Assembly: GCA_030641945.1 (NCBI GenBank)
Contig: DAOWLL010000064.1
Coordinates: 1-7,737, forward strand
Direction of reading: 5' to 3'
DNA length: 7,737 bases
DNA from: Gammaproteobacteria bacterium
GTDB taxonomy: Bacteria > Pseudomonadota > Gammaproteobacteria > SZUA-229
The position numbers were made by a program, and so were the translations under genes. Below, piece by piece: positions 1 to 7,182 of this stretch (position 1 is its first letter; each line of letters starts with the position of its first letter). The notes below the pieces were generated by a model. The model saw only the letters and a program-made list of their open reading frames with translations. It was not told the DNA's origin and did no database searches.

Positions 1-1693
1 CCTGAATTGATGGTTTGCCATTCTCCGGATATGGCATCTGGAAGGCAGCGCCCACAACCATTGGAGCCGCATTCCTGGGGTCTGTACGTTTGATGGTAAC
101 CGAATCTTCTACGACTTGATTGTCCGCCAGCACACTTTCAGCTGAAGTACCTGCGATGATTTGATTTTTCGCTTCTTCTGCTGCAGCCATAGTGGCGCCA
201 TGCGCGGCCTTCATGCGCAGAATATTCTCTATATCTGATCTCACTTCCTGCAGCGGCTTGCTACTGGCTGGCTCATGTTTAAGCACGCGCAATACGGCAA
301 CATGATTCGGTGTTATTTCGATGACATCACTGTTTAAACCTTCTTCTATTACTGAAGAGGAAAAAGCTGCATTACGGAATTTCTGATTTTCAGCTATACC
401 GGTTGCGGAATCACGTGTAAACAACTCTGTTTTTTCAGGTTGTTTATTGACTGCATCAACAACAGCATCGAGACTGTCTGGATTTTCATAGGCGGTGACA
501 GCCATATTTTCTGATAAATCATAGAACATACCGCTAATAGCATCCTGTTTAAGCTCCTGCTCGAACTCAGTGCGCTTTTCGGCAAATGCCTGCAGCTCAG
601 GTGTGCGGATATCGTCAAGCTTTATCAGGTGTAATCCAAACTGCGTTTCCACAATACCACTGACCTCACCCTTGTTCATACTGAACAGCGCATCTTCAAA
701 TGGCTTGACCATCTCACCTGTTGTTACCCAGCCCAGGTCGCCGCCCTGCTTCGCCGAACCGGGGTCTTCAGAATATTCGCGCGCAAGGTCCTCAAATGAC
801 CCGCCATCATTTATTTTTTGCTGCAACTCCTGTATTCGCGGCATTAATGCTTCCTTGCTCTTTTCTGCCGAAGTGCCGATTTGAATCAATATATGACGTG
901 CTTTGCGATCCTCTTTTGCAAGGATGCTTTGCTTGTAGTCGTCATACATCACAGTCAGTTTTTCTTCATCGACATTAATACTATCGGCAAGATCATCACT
1001 GGTAACTTCAACGTATTCGACACTGACCATTTCTGGCGTCATGTATCGATCACTGTTGGTATTGTAGAATTCTTCGATATCCTGATCGGTAACAACAATA
1101 TCAGCTGAGTCTTTATCAATTTTGAATTTAATCACACGGATATCGCGTTCCTGTTGCTCAAGCGCTGCAAGCCGGCGAACCTCTTCATCCGTCAATATTG
1201 CCGATGCAACTATTGCATTCTGTTTCTGCAACACTCGCAATTCATTTCTGAGCCTCAATTCATATTGACTGGTCGTCATACGATTTGAAGCAATAACATT
1301 TTCAAAATAATCTCTGTCAAATTTTCCATCACGGCTAAACAGGGCTGCAATGCTTTGTTTCAAACTGTTGTCGGAAATTCTGTATCCGGATGAATAGCTG
1401 TTTTCTTCAAGAACGACAGAATTTATCAGTTGATCGAGTACCTGTGTTTTGATTTGCTCATTGGAATATGGCAGCGCGCTGCCAAACTGCTGGTTCAATC
1501 TTGCAAGCTGATTCGAGTAGGCATTCTCAAACTGAAATACAGGTATCTCTTCTCCATTCACAACTGCTGCGAACTGTTTGCCGCCACCACCGATGTAGGA
1601 CTCTATTCCCCAAAATGCGAAAGGAATAGTAATCATAATAATGACCAATGCGCCTAACCAGCCCTTGATGCGATCGTTGATAGCCTGCAGCAT
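1..1693 (-). CDS. ppiD: Peptidyl-prolyl isomerase / periplasmic folding chaperone PpiD (C-terminus cut by window edge)
   Basis: The frame is open from an ATG at 1693 to the window edge, giving 564 residues; E. coli PpiD is about 620, so roughly the last 60 are missing. Residues 1-11 are a short cytoplasmic head, 12-30 a single hydrophobic membrane anchor (VIIMITIPFAFW core), and the rest is hydrophilic and periplasmic. Residues 38-250 resemble the SurA/PpiD N-terminal chaperone region. Residues about 262-360 are a parvulin domain, with RHILIQ (H267), GGDLGW (D319), the M328/F332 segment and FGLHLIKL (H355). In the family, PpiD sits beside the SecYEG exit and handles newly translocated envelope proteins. 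It lies 127 nt after tRNA-Asp, and a TATAAT at 1734-1739 suggests its own promoter. The Shine-Dalgarno is weak (GAG, 11 nt from the ATG). The name rests on the anchor, the domain order and the position after hupB; SurA would have a signal peptide and two parvulin domains. Confidence 0.95.
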   Translation of the reverse strand, partial: MLQAINDRIKGWLGALVIIMITIPFAFWGIESYIGGGGKQFAAVVNGEEIPVFQFENAYSNQLARLNQQFGSALPYSNEQIKTQVLDQLINSVVLEENSYSSGYRISDNSLKQSIAALFSRDGKFDRDYFENVIASNRMTTSQYELRLRNELRVLQKQNAIVASAILTDEEVRRLAALEQQERDIRVIKFKIDKDSADIVVTDQDIEEFYNTNSDRYMTPEMVSVEYVEVTSDDLADSINVDEEKLTVMYDDYKQSILAKEDRKARHILIQIGTSAEKSKEALMPRIQELQQKINDGGSFEDLAREYSEDPGSAKQGGDLGWVTTGEMVKPFEDALFSMNKGEVSGIVETQFGLHLIKLDDIRTPELQAFAEKRTEFEQELKQDAISGMFYDLSENMAVTAYENPDSLDAVVDAVNKQPEKTELFTRDSATGIAENQKFRNAAFSSSVIEEGLNSDVIEITPNHVAVLRVLKHEPASSKPLQEVRSDIENILRMKAAHGATMAAAEEAKNQIIAGTSAESVLADNQVVEDSVTIKRTDPRNAAPMVVGAAFQMPYPENGKPSIQ

Positions 1694-1733
1694 GATTCAG
1701 ATTGCTCTTTTGTAATTTATGAATTGAGTATGG

Positions 1734-1739
1734 ATTATA
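1734..1739 (-). promoter_or_regulatory. Candidate ppiD -10 element
   Basis: Read on the minus strand, this is a perfect TATAAT, placed so that transcription would start about 33 nt before the ppiD ATG. No good -35 hexamer lies 16-18 nt upstream (TTTCTG at 17), so the promoter is either activator-dependent or weak. I saw no CTTGAA-type heat-shock -35 here. ppiD may also be reached by readthrough from the hupB-tRNA transcript. Confidence 0.4.
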
Positions 1740-1762
1740 CAGATTGTATCAAACAGCAGAAA

Positions 1763-1802
1763 CCACACGAGTTGTCGTTTTAACGAAAACTCGTTTATGT
1801 GG
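1763..1802 (-). terminator. Hairpin after tRNA-Asp, possible terminator of the hupB-tRNA transcript
   Basis: The minus strand folds into a three-part stem: an outer CCACA/TGTGG pairing, a CGAGTT/AACTCG stem, and an inner TCGTT/AACGA stem, with a UAAA bulge and one mismatch between parts. It begins 18 nt past the tRNA CCA end. The sequence after it (TTTCTGCTGTTT) is U-rich but not a clean U-run, so termination may be partial. It could instead be a processing or stability element at the tRNA 3' side. Confidence 0.4.
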
Positions 1803-1820
1803 CTTGCTGAATGAACTATT

Positions 1821-1897
1821 TGGCGGAGCGGACGGGACTCGAACCCGCGACCCCCGGCGTGACAGGCCGGTATTCTAACCAGCTGAACTACCGCTCC
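1821..1897 (-). tRNA. tRNA-Asp (anticodon GUC)
   Basis: This is a 77-nt cloverleaf with the CCA end encoded. The acceptor stem is GGAGCGG paired with CCGCTCC, the D-arm carries AGCTGGTTAGA, the anticodon GTC is at 1861-1863, and the T-arm contains GGTTCGAGTCC. It closely matches E. coli tRNA-Asp, differing mainly in the anticodon stem, the D-loop and one acceptor pair. It reads GAC and GAU codons. Only three nucleotides (1898-1900) separate it from tRNA-Val upstream, so both are almost certainly cut from one precursor. Confidence 0.98.
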
Positions 1898-1900
1898 AAA

Positions 1901-1976
1901 TGGTGGGTGCTGAGGGGATCGAACCCCCGACATTCGCCTTGTAAGGGCGACGCTCTACCAGCTGAGCTAAGCACCC
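1901..1976 (-). tRNA. tRNA-Val (anticodon UAC)
   Basis: This is a 76-nt cloverleaf with encoded CCA. Acceptor stem GGGTGCT pairs with AGCACCC, the D-arm is GCTC/GAGC, the anticodon stem TCGCC pairs with GGCGA, the anticodon TAC is at 1941-1943, and the T-arm contains GGTTCGATCC. It resembles E. coli tRNA-Val(UAC). It starts 16 nt after the hupB stop codon. I see no promoter or U-run terminator in that gap, so the likely route is co-transcription with hupB followed by RNase processing. Confidence 0.98.
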
Positions 1977-1979
1977 CTA

Positions 1980-2013
1980 CTGAAAGAGCGCGCTAGTTTA
2001 CGGTATCTTTCAG
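1980..2013 (-). repeat. 8-bp inverted repeat spanning the hupB stop codon, next to tRNA-Val
   Basis: CTGAAAGA at one end pairs perfectly with TCTTTCAG at the other across an 18-nt loop. The loop holds the hupB stop codon and the palindrome AGCGCGCT (1987-1994). The repeat ends three nucleotides before the tRNA-Val 5' end. No U-run follows, so it does not look like a terminator. A role in setting the mRNA-tRNA cut or protecting the hupB 3' end is inference. Confidence 0.4.
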
Positions 2014-2265
2014 CGCTTTGCCAGGCTTAAATGCAGGCACATTTGCTGCTGCAATCTGGATTTCTGCGCCTGTTTGTGGGTTACGGCCAGTACGAGCTGC
2101 ACGCTTACGAACTAAAAAAGTACCAAAGCCAACAACGCTAACCTGATCACCAGATTTCAGTGCATTTGAGATAGCACCAATTACAGCATCAAGTGCGCGT
2201 GCTGAGTCAGCTTTAGACAAATCTGCTGCGTCAGCAACAGTATCAACCAGTTCGGATTTATTCAT
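1993..2265 (-). CDS. hupB: DNA-binding protein HU, beta type
   Basis: The 90-residue product has the exact length of the HU family. Residues 1-45 form the helical dimerisation part ([11 protein letters not shown] start). GFGTF at 46-50 is the family's conserved turn, and the DNA-binding arm runs through about 53-75, with RTGRNPQTG (58-66) including P63 at the arm tip that wedges between base pairs. The C-terminal FKPGKALK (79-86) is also typical. HU binds and bends DNA with little sequence preference and compacts the nucleoid. I call it HU beta rather than HU alpha or IHF because it sits between lon and ppiD, where hupB is found in many gammaproteobacteria. It has its own strong promoter 118-147 nt upstream, and two tRNA genes follow after 16 nt. 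A GGGA sequence about 10 nt before the ATG is the probable ribosome-binding site. Confidence 0.97.
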   Translation of the reverse strand: MNKSELVDTVADAADLSKADSARALDAVIGAISNALKSGDQVSVVGFGTFLVRKRAARTGRNPQTGAEIQIAAANVPAFKPGKALKDTVN

Positions 2266-2382
2266 TGATAGTATTTCCCATGAGGTGTTGTAAATAGTTA
2301 TTAATATTGAGCCACTGTTATTATTTTATATATCCCTTGATAATCAGGCAGTGTAAAAACTGTAGATGTAAATGGCTGTGTT

Positions 2383-2412
2383 TTTATACCAGCCAGTGGC
2401 ACAGTATGTCAA
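2383..2412 (-). promoter_or_regulatory. Strong sigma-70-type promoter for hupB
   Basis: On the minus strand there is a perfect -35 TTGACA (2407-2412), an 18-nt spacer and a -10 TATAAA (2383-2388) preceded by TGG, which makes an extended -10. Transcription should start near 2376, leaving a leader of about 110 nt, rich in A and T. A T7 tract 11 nt above the -35 (2424-2430) could act as an UP element. This would drive hupB and probably the two tRNAs independently of lon. Confidence 0.75.
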
Positions 2413-2426
2413 TGATTACGTACAAA

Positions 2427-2440
2427 AAAACTGCAGTTTT
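2427..2440. repeat. 14-bp perfect palindrome AAAACTGCAGTTTT upstream of the hupB promoter
   Basis: AAAACTGCAGTTTT is its own reverse complement and lies 14 nt upstream of the -35. On the minus strand it runs on into a T7 tract. It has no loop, so as RNA it would be a weak hairpin; as DNA it could be a binding site for a dimeric regulator or simply an AT-rich UP-like element. Confidence 0.35.
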
Positions 2441-2466
2441 ATCGGGAAAAAACGATATTTTTAATA

Positions 2467-2508
2467 AATAAACACATGCAGCAGCGTGCGCTATTGCATG
2501 TGTTTATT
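2467..2508 (-). terminator. 14-bp perfect inverted repeat after lon, probable lon 3' hairpin
   Basis: AATAAACACATGCA (2467-2480) pairs without error with TGCATGTGTTTATT (2495-2508). The 14-nt loop holds a further small pairing, AGCG/CGCT. The stem starts 15 nt after the lon stop codon, the usual place for a terminator. However, the next bases on the minus strand are AAAAATATCG before a T6 run, so the U-run is displaced and the stem is AT-rich. It may terminate weakly, protect the lon mRNA 3' end, or bind a protein as DNA. Confidence 0.5.
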
Positions 2509-2523
2509 ATCTAATGCTAATGC

Positions 2524-4959
2524 TTAATGATGGCGAACACCATCCCTGTTCTTTTTACCCTTTCCCTGATTACTTGCTTTTCTGTCACTTGCCGACTTTT
2601 CTTCAAGTGGAGTCGGCAATTCCAGCAATGCGTCTTCAAGCACCTGGTCTATCCAGCGAACCGGCTTGATCTCGAGTTTGGCCATGATATTCTTCGGCAT
2701 CTCAACCAGGTCTTTTCTGTTTTCCTCAGGGATCAGAACCTTCTTGATTCCAGCCCTGTGGGCAGCCAGCAATTTTTCTTTCAAGCCACCGATCGGAAGC
2801 ACCTCACCGCGCAAAGTAATTTCACCCGTCATCGCCACATTGGCATGTACGGGTATACCGGTTAATACAGATGCAATTGCAGTACACATACCGATACCCG
2901 CACTTGGACCGTCTTTGGGTGTTGCACCTTCGGGCACATGGATATGAATATCGATGTCATCCTGAAAATCCGGTTCAAGACCCAGTGCAGCTGAACGGCT
3001 ACGCATAACAGTCATTGCCGCCTGGATAGACTCCTGCATGACATCACCCAGCTGACCGGTAAAAGACAGCTTGCCTTTACCCGGTACCACAGCTGATTCA
3101 ATGGTAAGTAATTCACCACCGACTTCGGTCCAGGCAAGGCCGTTTACCAGGCCAACCTGATCATTTTCCTCGGCCTCACCATAACGGAAGCGATGAACGC
3201 CAAGGTATTTCTCAATATTGCGAGAAGTTACAGAGGTCGCCTTGTCTGTTGGTTTAAGTACAGCACTTTTCACGACCTTGCGGCAGATCTTGGCGATTTC
3301 GCGCTCCAGGCTGCGCACACCGGCTTCACGCGTGTACAGGCGCACGATATCATGCAGTGCTGAATCACTGACCTGCAACTCTGTATCTTTCAGGCCGTTG
3401 TTTTCCATCTGTTTGGGCAACAGAAAGTTTCGCGCAATCGCTACTTTTTCGTCCTCGGTATAACCCGGCAAACGAATGACTTCCATACGATCAAGCAGCG
3501 GCGCGGGAATATTCATGCTATTGGCAGTGGCCACAAACATGACATCGGACAAATCAAAATCCACTTCAAGATAATGATCAGCAAATGTGTGATTCTGTTC
3601 TGGATCGAGCACTTCCAGCAGTGCCGATGCGGGATCGCCCCTGAAATCCGCCGCCATCTTGTCGATCTCATCCAGCAGGAACAATGGATTACGTGTACCC
3701 ACCTTACTCAAGTTCTGGATAACCTTGCCAGGCAACGAACCGATATAGGTTCTGCGGTGGCCACGAATTTCTGATTCGTCGCGCACACCACCAAGCGCCA
3801 TGCGCGTATATTTACGATTAGTTGCCCGCGCAATGGACTGACCCAATGATGTCTTACCGACACCCGGAGGGCCTACAAGACAGAGAATCGGACCTTTCAG
3901 CTTTTTAACGCGCTGCTGTACAGCAAGATATTCAAGAATACGCTCCTTGACCTTCTCCAGGCCATAGTGGTCGTCATTCAGTATCTGCTCGGCCTCGTTC
4001 AGGTCGTTACTGATTTTGGATCTTTTCTTCCACGGACAGTCAGCAAGCCAGTCGATGTAATTACGCACAACAGTCGCTTCTGCAGACATCGGCGACATCA
4101 TTTTCAGCTTGTTGAGTTCATTGGTTGCCTTCTTCTTGGCTTCCTTGGACATGCCGGCCTTCTCGACTCGCTGCTCCAGCTCCTCGATTTCATTAGGCGC
4201 ATCTTCCATGTCACCCAGTTCTTTCTGGATGGCTTTCATCTGTTCGTTCAGATAGTACTCACGCTGGCTTTTCTCCATTTGCTGCTTGACACGTCCGCGG
4301 ATGCGTTTTTCGATTTGCAGCAAATCGATTTCACCATCGATCAGCTTCATCAGGTACTCAAGCCTTTCATGCACATCGATAATCTCGAGAATCTTCTGTT
4401 TTTCATCGAGTTTTAACGACATGTGAGCTGCAATGGTATCTGACATACGTGATGGTTCGTCTATACCTGACAGCGATGTAAGAATTTCAGCGGGTACCTT
4501 TTTATTCAGCTTAACGTATTGATCAAATGCACCCAGGATTGAGCGGGAAAGAATTTCCAGTTCCTTGTCTTCGATCGACACTTCATTTTCGAGCATTGTA
4601 TATCCGGCAACGAAGAATTCATCACCATCCCTGAGGTTATGTACACGTGCACGCTGTACACCCTCGACCAGGACCTTGATAGTGCCGTCTGGCAGCTTCA
4701 GCAGCTGCAAGATGGTGGCCATGGTGCCAATTTCATGGACATCATCGACTGTCGGTTCATCAATATCCGCACTTTTCTGGGCAACCAGTAGAATCTGTTT
4801 ATTGTCCTGCATGGCAGCATCGAGCGCCTGAATGGATTTCTCACGGCCGACGAACAAAGGTATTACCATGTGTGGATAAACCACGACATCTCTTAGCGGT
4901 AACACGGGAACTTCAGTTGCGAGTGGATTCAAATCGTTTTGATCAGTAGCAGTGGCCAT
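2524..4959 (-). CDS. lon: ATP-dependent protease Lon (LonA type)
   Basis: This 811-residue protein has the full LonA layout. Residues about 14-207 are the N-terminal substrate-recognition domain ([12 protein letters not shown] near the start) and about 215-300 a charged helical, coiled-coil-like stretch. The AAA+ module spans about 330-590, with Walker A GPPGVGKT (363-370) and Walker B LFLLDE (426-431). The serine-lysine protease domain follows from about 600, with S686 in PKDGPSAG and K729 in GGLKEK as the catalytic dyad. Lon is a cytoplasmic hexamer that degrades misfolded and short-lived regulatory proteins. The start is an ATG with GAGG five nucleotides upstream (4965-4968). The product is longer than E. 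coli Lon (784) mainly through a basic, low-complexity tail after about 785. A heat-shock-like promoter lies in the gap after clpX, so lon probably has its own heat-inducible transcript. Confidence 0.99.
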   Translation of the reverse strand: MATATDQNDLNPLATEVPVLPLRDVVVYPHMVIPLFVGREKSIQALDAAMQDNKQILLVAQKSADIDEPTVDDVHEIGTMATILQLLKLPDGTIKVLVEGVQRARVHNLRDGDEFFVAGYTMLENEVSIEDKELEILSRSILGAFDQYVKLNKKVPAEILTSLSGIDEPSRMSDTIAAHMSLKLDEKQKILEIIDVHERLEYLMKLIDGEIDLLQIEKRIRGRVKQQMEKSQREYYLNEQMKAIQKELGDMEDAPNEIEELEQRVEKAGMSKEAKKKATNELNKLKMMSPMSAEATVVRNYIDWLADCPWKKRSKISNDLNEAEQILNDDHYGLEKVKERILEYLAVQQRVKKLKGPILCLVGPPGVGKTSLGQSIARATNRKYTRMALGGVRDESEIRGHRRTYIGSLPGKVIQNLSKVGTRNPLFLLDEIDKMAADFRGDPASALLEVLDPEQNHTFADHYLEVDFDLSDVMFVATANSMNIPAPLLDRMEVIRLPGYTEDEKVAIARNFLLPKQMENNGLKDTELQVSDSALHDIVRLYTREAGVRSLEREIAKICRKVVKSAVLKPTDKATSVTSRNIEKYLGVHRFRYGEAEENDQVGLVNGLAWTEVGGELLTIESAVVPGKGKLSFTGQLGDVMQESIQAAMTVMRSRSAALGLEPDFQDDIDIHIHVPEGATPKDGPSAGIGMCTAIASVLTGIPVHANVAMTGEITLRGEVLPIGGLKEKLLAAHRAGIKKVLIPEENRKDLVEMPKNIMAKLEIKPVRWIDQVLEDALLELPTPLEEKSASDRKASNQGKGKKNRDGVRHH

Positions 4960-4985
4960 AAGTGCCTCAAAAGGTTGTTTCCTTG

Positions 4986-5014
4986 TTTATGTGGTCAGAT
5001 TCAAAGACTTCAAG
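4986..5014 (-). promoter_or_regulatory. Candidate sigma-32 (heat-shock) promoter of lon
   Basis: On the minus strand, CTTGAA (5009-5014) is followed after 14 nt by CCACATAAA (4986-4994). The known sigma-32 consensus is CTTGAA, a 13-17 nt spacer, then CCCCATNTA, so the -35 core is perfect and the -10 differs at few positions. Initiation would fall near 4979, about 20 nt before the lon ATG. lon is a classic heat-shock gene in E. coli, which supports the call. Inference from sequence only. Confidence 0.6.
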
Positions 5015-5031
5015 CCTTGGTCTGCCGTTTA

Positions 5032-6312
5032 TTATTGTTCTTGCGACACCTGAAGCTTTTCGCCGCCTTCATAAACGAGGAAGGGCTTGTTGATGCCTTC
5101 AATGACAGACTCATCGATAACCACCTTGGCGACAGCTTCCTGTGATGGCAGCTCATACATGGTATCGAGTAATACGTTTTCCAGAATTGTACGAAGACCT
5201 CGAGCACCCGTTTTGCGCCGCATTGCCTTTCTCGCGATCGCCCTTAAGGCATCATCGCGCAATTCAAGCTCACAGCCTTCCATTTCGATCATCTTCGCAT
5301 ATTGTTTAGCGAGCGCATTTTTTGGCTCTTTCAGGATGGTAACCAGGGCGTCCTCATCCAGTTCTTCCAGCGTCGCTATTACGGGCAGACGGCCTACAAA
5401 CTCAGGGATCAGCCCGTACTGGATCAGGTCATCTGCCTCCAGATCTTCAAGCACTTCGGATGCGCTTATCTCATCATCCTTACTGCGTACCTCGGCACCG
5501 AAACCAATGCCACTTTTCTCGGAGCGGTCCCTGACAACCTTGTCGAGGCCTGAAAATGCGCCACCGCAAATGAAGAGTATCCTTGCAGTATCAACCTGCA
5601 GGAACTCCTGCTGCGGATGCTTGCGCCCACCCTGGGGCGGAACTGAGGCAATGGTACCTTCGATAAGCTTGAGCAATGCTTGCTGTACACCCTCACCCGA
5701 TACATCACGGGTGATAGATGGGTTATCTGACTTGCGCGAGATCTTGTCTATCTCATCAATATAAACAATACCGGTCTGTGCTTTTTCAACGTCATAATCG
5801 CACTTTTGCAGAAGTTTCTGGATGATGTTTTCAACGTCCTCACCAACATAACCGGCCTCGGTTAATGTTGTTGCATCAGCAATAGTGAATGGTACATTCA
5901 GCAGACGCGCCATGGTTTCCGCCAGCAGGGTTTTACCCGAGCCTGTGGGACCAATGAGCAGAATATTACTCTTGGAAAGTTCGATATCGTCTTTCTTGTG
6001 CTTAACTTCAAGACGCTTGTAGTGATTGTAGACCGCGACTGACAACACCTTCTTGGCGCGCTCCTGGCCAATCACGTAATCGTTCAAAATGCCATTGATT
6101 TCCTGCGGGGTTGGCAATTTGCGAATCGCGGTGGTGGATTCCTCTTCCATCTCTTCGCGAATGATGTCATTGCACAGCTCGACACATTCATCACAGACAT
6201 AAACCGAAGGTCCCGCAATCAGTTTCTTAACCTCGTGCTGACTTTTGCCACAGAATGAGCAATAAAGAAGCTTTTCGGTATCGTTACCTGAATGGTTTTT
6301 GTCGTCGCTCAT
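5032..6312 (-). CDS. clpX: ATP-dependent Clp protease ATP-binding subunit ClpX
   Basis: At 426 residues it matches the usual ClpX length (424 in E. coli). The N-terminal zinc-binding domain has C18, C21, C40 and C43 in CSFC and CDEC pairs. The AAA+ module contains Walker A GPTGSGKT (121-128), the pore-1 loop GYVG (154-157), Walker B IVYIDEID (182-189), the RKH pore loop (230-232) and a sensor-2 GARGLR (369-374). IGF at 269-271 is the loop that docks into ClpP, so it should pair with the neighbouring gene product. ClpX is a cytoplasmic hexamer that recognises tagged or adaptor-delivered proteins, unfolds them and threads them into ClpP; alone it also remodels complexes. The ATG has an excellent Shine-Dalgarno, AAGGGG, five nucleotides upstream. 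It ends in tandem stops TAATAA, 72 nt before lon. Confidence 0.99.
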   Translation of the reverse strand: MSDDKNHSGNDTEKLLYCSFCGKSQHEVKKLIAGPSVYVCDECVELCNDIIREEMEEESTTAIRKLPTPQEINGILNDYVIGQERAKKVLSVAVYNHYKRLEVKHKKDDIELSKSNILLIGPTGSGKTLLAETMARLLNVPFTIADATTLTEAGYVGEDVENIIQKLLQKCDYDVEKAQTGIVYIDEIDKISRKSDNPSITRDVSGEGVQQALLKLIEGTIASVPPQGGRKHPQQEFLQVDTARILFICGGAFSGLDKVVRDRSEKSGIGFGAEVRSKDDEISASEVLEDLEADDLIQYGLIPEFVGRLPVIATLEELDEDALVTILKEPKNALAKQYAKMIEMEGCELELRDDALRAIARKAMRRKTGARGLRTILENVLLDTMYELPSQEAVAKVVIDESVIEGINKPFLVYEGGEKLQVSQEQ

Positions 6313-6391
6313 GAATACCCCTTAGTTATGGCTACAAACCTACATTGCCAATTTCGCGTGGCGCATGCAAGTTTTTACGAAGGTTACGATA

Positions 6392-6420
6392 TTTATATAG
6401 ACAATAGCGCAATTCGATAA
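6392..6420 (-). promoter_or_regulatory. Weak candidate promoter within the clpP-clpX gap
   Basis: A -10 like TATAAA (6392-6397) lies in an AT-rich patch, with TTATCG (6415-6420), a poor -35, 17 nt upstream. It would give clpX a leader of roughly 75 nt. The unusually long gap for a co-transcribed pair is the main reason to suspect a promoter; the hexamers alone are not convincing. Confidence 0.25.
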
Positions 6421-6470
6421 TTTCATCAGGCATTTCCGGACAAAACCGCCATTTTTTTAGGTCAAACTGC

Positions 6471-6498
6471 AAAAATACAGCAACTCGGGTGTATTTTT
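6471..6498 (-). terminator. 9-bp inverted repeat after clpP, possible attenuating hairpin
   Basis: AAAAATACA pairs perfectly with TGTATTTTT around a 10-nt loop, beginning six nucleotides after the clpP stop codon. On the minus strand the 3' arm ends in T5, giving the A-tract, stem, U-tract arrangement of an intrinsic terminator, but the stem has almost no GC pairs. I expect partial termination or 3'-end protection, which would let ClpP be made in excess of ClpX. Confidence 0.4.
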
Positions 6499-6504
6499 AA
6501 CGCC

Positions 6505-7134
6505 TTAAGCACGAATATTGAGTACTTCGTCGATTATTCCATAATCAGCTGCTTCCGAGCTGTCCATAAAATTATCACGTTCGGTATCATCTCCAATCTT
6601 TTCAATAGCCTGGCCGGTATGGTCGGACAATATCTTGTTCAATTGATCGCGAATTTTGAGGATCTCGCGCGCATGAATGTCGATATCCGAGGCCTGACCC
6701 TGGAAACCGCCCAGTGGCTGATGAATCATAACGCGTGAATGCGGCAGGCAATAGCGCTTGCCCTTGGTACCGCCTGCCAGTAATATTGCGCCCATGCTGG
6801 CCGCCTGTCCGACACACAGGGTGCTGATGTCAGCTTTGACGAACTGCATGGTGTCGTAAATAGCCAGTCCGGCGGTAACGACACCACCTGGAGAGTTAAT
6901 GTAGAGCGATATATCCTTGTCCGGATTTTCTGATTCCAGGTACAGCAACTGAGCAACAACCAGGTTGGCCACATGATCATCAATAGGCCCGACAACGAAA
7001 ATCACCCGCTCCTTGAGCAAGCGTGAGTAAATATCGTAAGAACGTTCCCCGCGTGAGGTCTGCTCGACGACCATTGGAATCAAATTCAGCGCCTTGGTAT
7101 TCAGCGCACCTTCAGAGTGATCTTTATATTGCAT
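6505..7134 (-). CDS. clpP: ATP-dependent Clp protease proteolytic subunit ClpP
   Basis: With the ATG at 7134 the product is 209 residues (207 in E. coli). The catalytic triad is S113 in GQAASMGA, H138 in [10 protein letters not shown] and D187 in DTERDNF. INSPGG (80-85) forms the oxyanion-side strand, and [17 protein letters not shown] marks the conserved N-terminal region. The first 14 or so residues are poorly conserved and likely a self-cleaved propeptide, by analogy with E. coli cleavage just before an Ala-Leu pair (here A15-L16). ClpP forms a barrel of two seven-subunit rings that degrades proteins delivered by ClpX, and by ClpA where present. The frame stays open upstream to a TTG at 7164 (ten more residues), but that codon has no Shine-Dalgarno and falls outside the family length. 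It lies 48 nt after tig, so co-transcription is possible. Confidence 0.98.
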   Translation of the reverse strand: MQYKDHSEGALNTKALNLIPMVVEQTSRGERSYDIYSRLLKERVIFVVGPIDDHVANLVVAQLLYLESENPDKDISLYINSPGGVVTAGLAIYDTMQFVKADISTLCVGQAASMGAILLAGGTKGKRYCLPHSRVMIHQPLGGFQGQASDIDIHAREILKIRDQLNKILSDHTGQAIEKIGDDTERDNFMDSSEAADYGIIDEVLNIRA

Positions 7135-7139
7135 GTCAG

Positions 7140-7145
7140 TTACCT
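7140..7145 (-). promoter_or_regulatory. Shine-Dalgarno that fixes the clpP start
   Basis: AGGTAA on the minus strand has its AGG eight nucleotides before the ATG at 7134. Nothing comparable precedes the in-frame TTG at 7164 (CTGTCAATAACAG). This site lies inside the reading frame that the TTG start would use, so it supports the shorter protein. Confidence 0.75.
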
Positions 7146-7182
7146 GAAAAATGTTTGGAAACAACTGTTATTGACAGCTGAT

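Noticed and set aside
394..1108. Several short frames on both strands in the left part of the window
   Set aside because: All lie inside ppiD in other frames. The ppiD frame is continuous from 1693 to the edge, with recognisable domains.
1697..1933. 78-residue minus-strand frame with GAVVQLVRIPACHAGGRGFE
   Set aside because: It is the translation of the tRNA-Asp gene itself and flanking spacer, another recurrent misannotation, with no ribosome-binding site.
1811..1996. 61-residue plus-strand frame across both tRNAs (contains WWVLRGSNPRHSP)
   Set aside because: It is the antisense translation of tRNA-Asp and tRNA-Val. This peptide pattern is a well-known false hypothetical protein arising from tRNA genes.
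3967..4416. 149-residue plus-strand open frame opposite lon
   Set aside because: It mirrors the charged helical region of Lon; the hydrophobic look comes from reverse-complementing Glu/Lys codons.
5087..5764. 225-residue plus-strand open frame opposite clpX
   Set aside because: It is serine-rich antisense of a highly conserved gene, with no recognisable family; the clpX codon pattern explains its openness.
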